Source: Parietaria judaica (lineage: Eukaryota > Streptophyta > Magnoliopsida > Rosales > Urticaceae). From it: DNA of 64,000 bases. Positions 63,678-64,000 of this stretch are shown here, in pieces. The position numbers and the translations under genes are program-made. Location: positions 27,998,586-28,062,585 of the forward strand of contig OX940871.1 in NCBI GenBank assembly GCA_954871525.1, written 5' to 3'. The notes under the pieces were generated by a model, which was not told the DNA's origin, did not search any database, and saw nothing but the letters and a program-made list of their open reading frames with translations. Within the stretch, counting starts at the first letter, position 1, and the number at the start of each line of letters is the position of its first letter.

Positions 63678-64000
63678 TTGAATGAGAACTCTTGTTATAT
63701 TCAAATTCCAATGTATAAGCCCAAAAACCATTATTATTTCAATTGGTTTGAAATTTTAGGTCGTAAACAATGTAAAATAAAGAAATGCGATAGGAAATGG
63801 TATAGTATTTCCTATGGCATTTCTCGTCAACAATTTAATCCTTGCATATTTTTGCATGAGAACGCTTGTAATATTAAAATTCCAATGTATAAGCCTTTAA
63901 ATCATCATTTTTTCAATTGGTTCGAAATTTAAGGTTGTAAAAAATGTAAAATAAAGAAATGCTATAGGAAAGGCTATAGCATTTCCTATGGCATTTCTCG
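63678..64000. repeat. HOR copy 10, cut by the window edge
   Basis: The first 323 bp of a further copy, matching the start of copies 2, 3, 7 and 8 (TTAGGTCGTAAAC). It has a private GGAAAGGCTATAGC change near 63,967, in its last dyad. Confidence 0.9.

Larger units (their letters stand above)
1..64000. repeat. AT-rich ~170-bp satellite array spanning the window
   Basis: Every stretch I read aligns to one monomer of about 162-175 bp. Its recurring blocks, in order, are CATATTTTTGCATGAGAAC, CCAATGTATAAGCCCTAAAA, TTTTTTCAATTGGTTCGAAA, TGTAAAATAAAG, a GAAATGCTATAG palindrome and CTCGTCAACAATTTAATCC. About 375 copies are arranged head to tail with no inversion, no inserted mobile element and no unique spacer. 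This is the architecture of a eukaryotic centromeric or pericentromeric satellite. The placement at a centromere is inferred from the architecture, not shown by the sequence. Both ends are cut by the window. Confidence 0.98.

Noticed and set aside
1..64000. Possible CRISPR array
   Set aside because: The whole unit repeats. There are no short identical repeats separated by unrelated spacers, and unit length is about 170 bp.
1..64000. tRNA, rRNA or other structured RNA genes
   Set aside because: No stretch departs from the satellite consensus. GGTTCGAAA resembles part of a tRNA T-arm/B box (GGTTCGAAT-like), but no acceptor, D-arm or anticodon structure surrounds it.

Overview
The whole 64 kb window is one uninterrupted tandem satellite DNA array. 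I see no protein-coding gene, tRNA, rRNA, transposon or unique sequence in it. The basic unit is an AT-rich monomer of about 170 bp (a representative 174-bp copy has 48 G+C, about 28%), present roughly 375 times. All copies I read are head to tail in the same orientation. This organisation points to a eukaryotic centromeric or pericentromeric satellite, but the sequence does not name the organism. Variants at several CpG sites suggest a genome that methylates its DNA. A plant-type telomere heptamer occurs in most monomers, but that is weak evidence of a plant.

Two monomer classes recur. Class A carries GAACTCTTGTTATATTC and usually TTTTAGGTCGTAAAC. Class B carries GAACGCTTGTAATATTAAA and usually TTTAAGGTTGTAAAA, with a sub-form B' (CTTGGAATATT, often GTAATTTTAGG). 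Nearly every monomer has a dyad built from the 12-mer GAAATGCTATAG. In full-length copies there are two direct units followed by two inverted ones, giving a 42-bp near-perfect palindrome. Loss of one 12-bp unit explains the common 162-bp versus 174-bp length difference.

The array is a mosaic of higher-order repeat (HOR) domains. (1) About 1-19.5 kb: a 511-bp A-B-B' trimer, partly paired into a 1,022-bp hexamer and overlaid by duplications of 1,987, 3,577 and 3,221 bp. (2) About 18.9-25 kb: blocks of about 1,863 bp and 1,177 bp derived from the same monomers. (3) 25.9-32.7 kb: five copies of a 1,349-bp octamer. (4) 32.7-36.1 kb: more diverged monomers without a regular HOR. (5) 36.1-50.0 kb: a 29-monomer, 4,976-bp HOR in two nearly identical full copies plus a 5'-truncated third. 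(6) 50.0-64.0 kb: an octamer HOR with strict A-B alternation, in length classes of 1,362, 1,374 and 1,535 bp. The last class has one extra 161-bp monomer. The array runs off both ends of the window.

There are no genes to work together. The notable points are the palindrome as an indel and rearrangement hot spot, the A/B dimeric HOR logic resembling that of primate alpha satellite, the ordered super-HOR of length classes at 52-64 kb, and long repetitive reading frames that arise only because monomer length is often a multiple of three.
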